Positions 15,204 to 16,225 of a stretch of 16,225 nt of DNA are shown here, piece after piece. Made by a program: the position numbers and the translations under genes. The notes under the pieces were generated by a model. It did no database searches. It saw only the letters and a list, made by a program, of their open reading frames with translations, and was not told the origin of the DNA. Each line of letters begins with the position of its first letter. Position 1 is the stretch's first letter. Origin of the DNA: Fidelibacterota bacterium (GTDB lineage Bacteria; Marinisomatota; Marinisomatia; Marinisomatales; UBA1611); the NCBI GenBank assembly GCA_002718285.1, contig PBAR01000012.1:31598-47822 (forward strand). The letters are read 5' to 3'.

Positions 15204-16225
15204 TTATAAATAATTATTATCATTATTACTTAAGCCTGTTAGACCTCTAATGGTGGCGTAGTATATAATTGTGCCAACAATTAAACCAATTATAAATCCA
15301 TAACGAATTCCACCTGAAATCAAACCTACTAGAATAGCAATCATAAATTCTGACTTTGATTCTACAATATCCTGGATTAGAATCATTAATCCAATACTTT
15401 CAAATAATAGCAGTACTCCCAATACTGGTAATGGGAAAATCTGAACTATTAAATCAAATCCTTGACTTAAAAATAAACCAAGGAAAATATATAGAAATCC
15501 ATAAATGATTACAGAACCCCCTGTTCTCCCGCCAAAAGTGTGATGTCCTACTATTCCTCCTGAACCATGGCAGGTGGGAATGCCACTAAAAAAAGGATTA
15601 ATAAAATTAATTATGGAATAGGTATTGGTTATCTTATTAATTGTAATAGACTTTGAAGGATATAAATCTTTGGCAATCTGATTGGTAGCAAGAATCGAGT
15701 TACCAATTGAAAGAGGAATCTGAGGTATAGTAAGAATCAAAAACCCAGTGATTATATCAGGCCAAGTTGGTATGTGAAAATTAGGGATTTGTATATTAAC
15801 AATATTAAAAATAGAATAGCTTTTTATCTTAAAAACATAGGCATATGCAATACCCAATATAATAATCAATATAGCTGGCGGGTATTTACGATTACCAAGG
15901 AATAAAATTGCAATTATAAATGAAGCTGCCGCTAAATAATAACCACTTACACCATCTGCAGTTACATAATCTTGCATGGCCAGAAGTCCGAGTTTTATTC
16001 CTAAGCCTAGTTGTATGCCTCGAATTACTGTTTTTGGAACAATCCTTCCTATCCAATGAATCAATCTTGTAATGTTCAGAATAAACATAGATAGACCTAT
16101 AGTAAGCCCAGCTCCATATAAAATATTTGCACTGATCTTTTGGGTTATCACAATAGTTGCCATGGCTTTGAGAGGTTGAACAGGCATGGGCATTTTATAG
16201 AAACTACCCGTAAATATTTGCATAA
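15204..16225 (-). CDS. MOT1-type molybdate/sulfate transporter, N-terminus cut by window edge
   Basis: At least 339 residues of a polytopic membrane transporter, open to the right edge, so the true start lies outside; the ATG at 16223 is probably internal. It has two signatures of the MOT1 branch of SulP-related transporters: PMPVQPLKAMA (residues 12-22 of the visible part) and GIPTCHGSGGIVGHHTFGGRTGGS (214-237). About ten hydrophobic segments are visible, with QIPLSIGNSILATNQIAKDL (168-187) between them. There is no C-terminal STAS domain, as is usual for MOT1. Plant and bacterial relatives carry molybdate, and some may carry sulfate. No molybdopterin gene or ModABC gene is present in the window, so substrate rests on motifs only. 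The C terminus is complete (TAA at 15206-15204). Confidence 0.85.
   Translation of the reverse strand, partial: MQIFTGSFYKMPMPVQPLKAMATIVITQKISANILYGAGLTIGLSMFILNITRLIHWIGRIVPKTVIRGIQLGLGIKLGLLAMQDYVTADGVSGYYLAAASFIIAILFLGNRKYPPAILIIILGIAYAYVFKIKSYSIFNIVNIQIPNFHIPTWPDIITGFLILTIPQIPLSIGNSILATNQIAKDLYPSKSITINKITNTYSIINFINPFFSGIPTCHGSGGIVGHHTFGGRTGGSVIIYGFLYIFLGLFLSQGFDLIVQIFPLPVLGVLLLFESIGLMILIQDIVESKSEFMIAILVGLISGGIRYGFIIGLIVGTIIYYATIRGLTGLSNNDNNYL

Overview
The window is AT-rich bacterial DNA. The most likely source is a marine member of the FCB group (Bacteroidota, Marinimicrobia and relatives). This is inferred from three things: the low GC, a 31-residue Arg/Lys-rich ribosomal protein of the AURKAIP1/COX24 (mS38/bS22-like) type placed after an HU/IHF gene, and an MltD-type lytic transglycosylase with LysM repeats. 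Several starts appear to be TTG. No rRNA, tRNA, CRISPR array, insertion sequence or phage gene was recognised.

Layout. (1) Bases 1-7276, minus strand: a Wzy-type surface or exopolysaccharide cluster. In transcription order it holds an outer-membrane export protein of the Wza type (four SLBB-like repeats), a Wzz-type chain-length co-polymerase with a winged-helix DNA-binding-like domain fused to its cytoplasmic N terminus, a Wzx-type flippase, a Wzy/O-antigen-ligase-like membrane protein, a GT4 glycosyltransferase, and a NodB-like polysaccharide deacetylase homologue cut by the left edge. The genes are tightly packed: 4 nt between wza and wzz, the flippase start buried in the end of wzz behind a strong AGGAGG, and an ATGA overlap between flippase and polymerase. 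(2) Bases 7277-7568: a divergent intergenic region with candidate promoters and a GC-rich repeat element. (3) Bases 7569-14440, plus strand: a housekeeping block of serS, a PlsC-type acyltransferase, an MltD-type lytic transglycosylase, an HU/IHF protein, a tiny ribosomal protein, xseA, xseB and nadK. Pairs are coupled: serS-plsC abut and xseB-nadK overlap. (4) Bases 14514-16225, minus strand: a SAM-dependent methyltransferase and a MOT1-type molybdate/sulfate transporter cut by the right edge.

How it fits together. The left cluster has the inner-membrane and outer-membrane parts of Wzy-dependent polymer export: the flippase moves lipid-linked units across, the polymerase joins them, Wzz sets chain length and Wza passes the chain through the outer membrane. 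No bacterial tyrosine kinase or initiating phosphoglycosyltransferase is visible here; the cluster continues to the left. The most unusual item is the wHTH-Wzz fusion, which suggests a membrane-tethered DNA-binding regulator built into the polymer-length machinery. The right-hand block is ordinary core metabolism and DNA maintenance.
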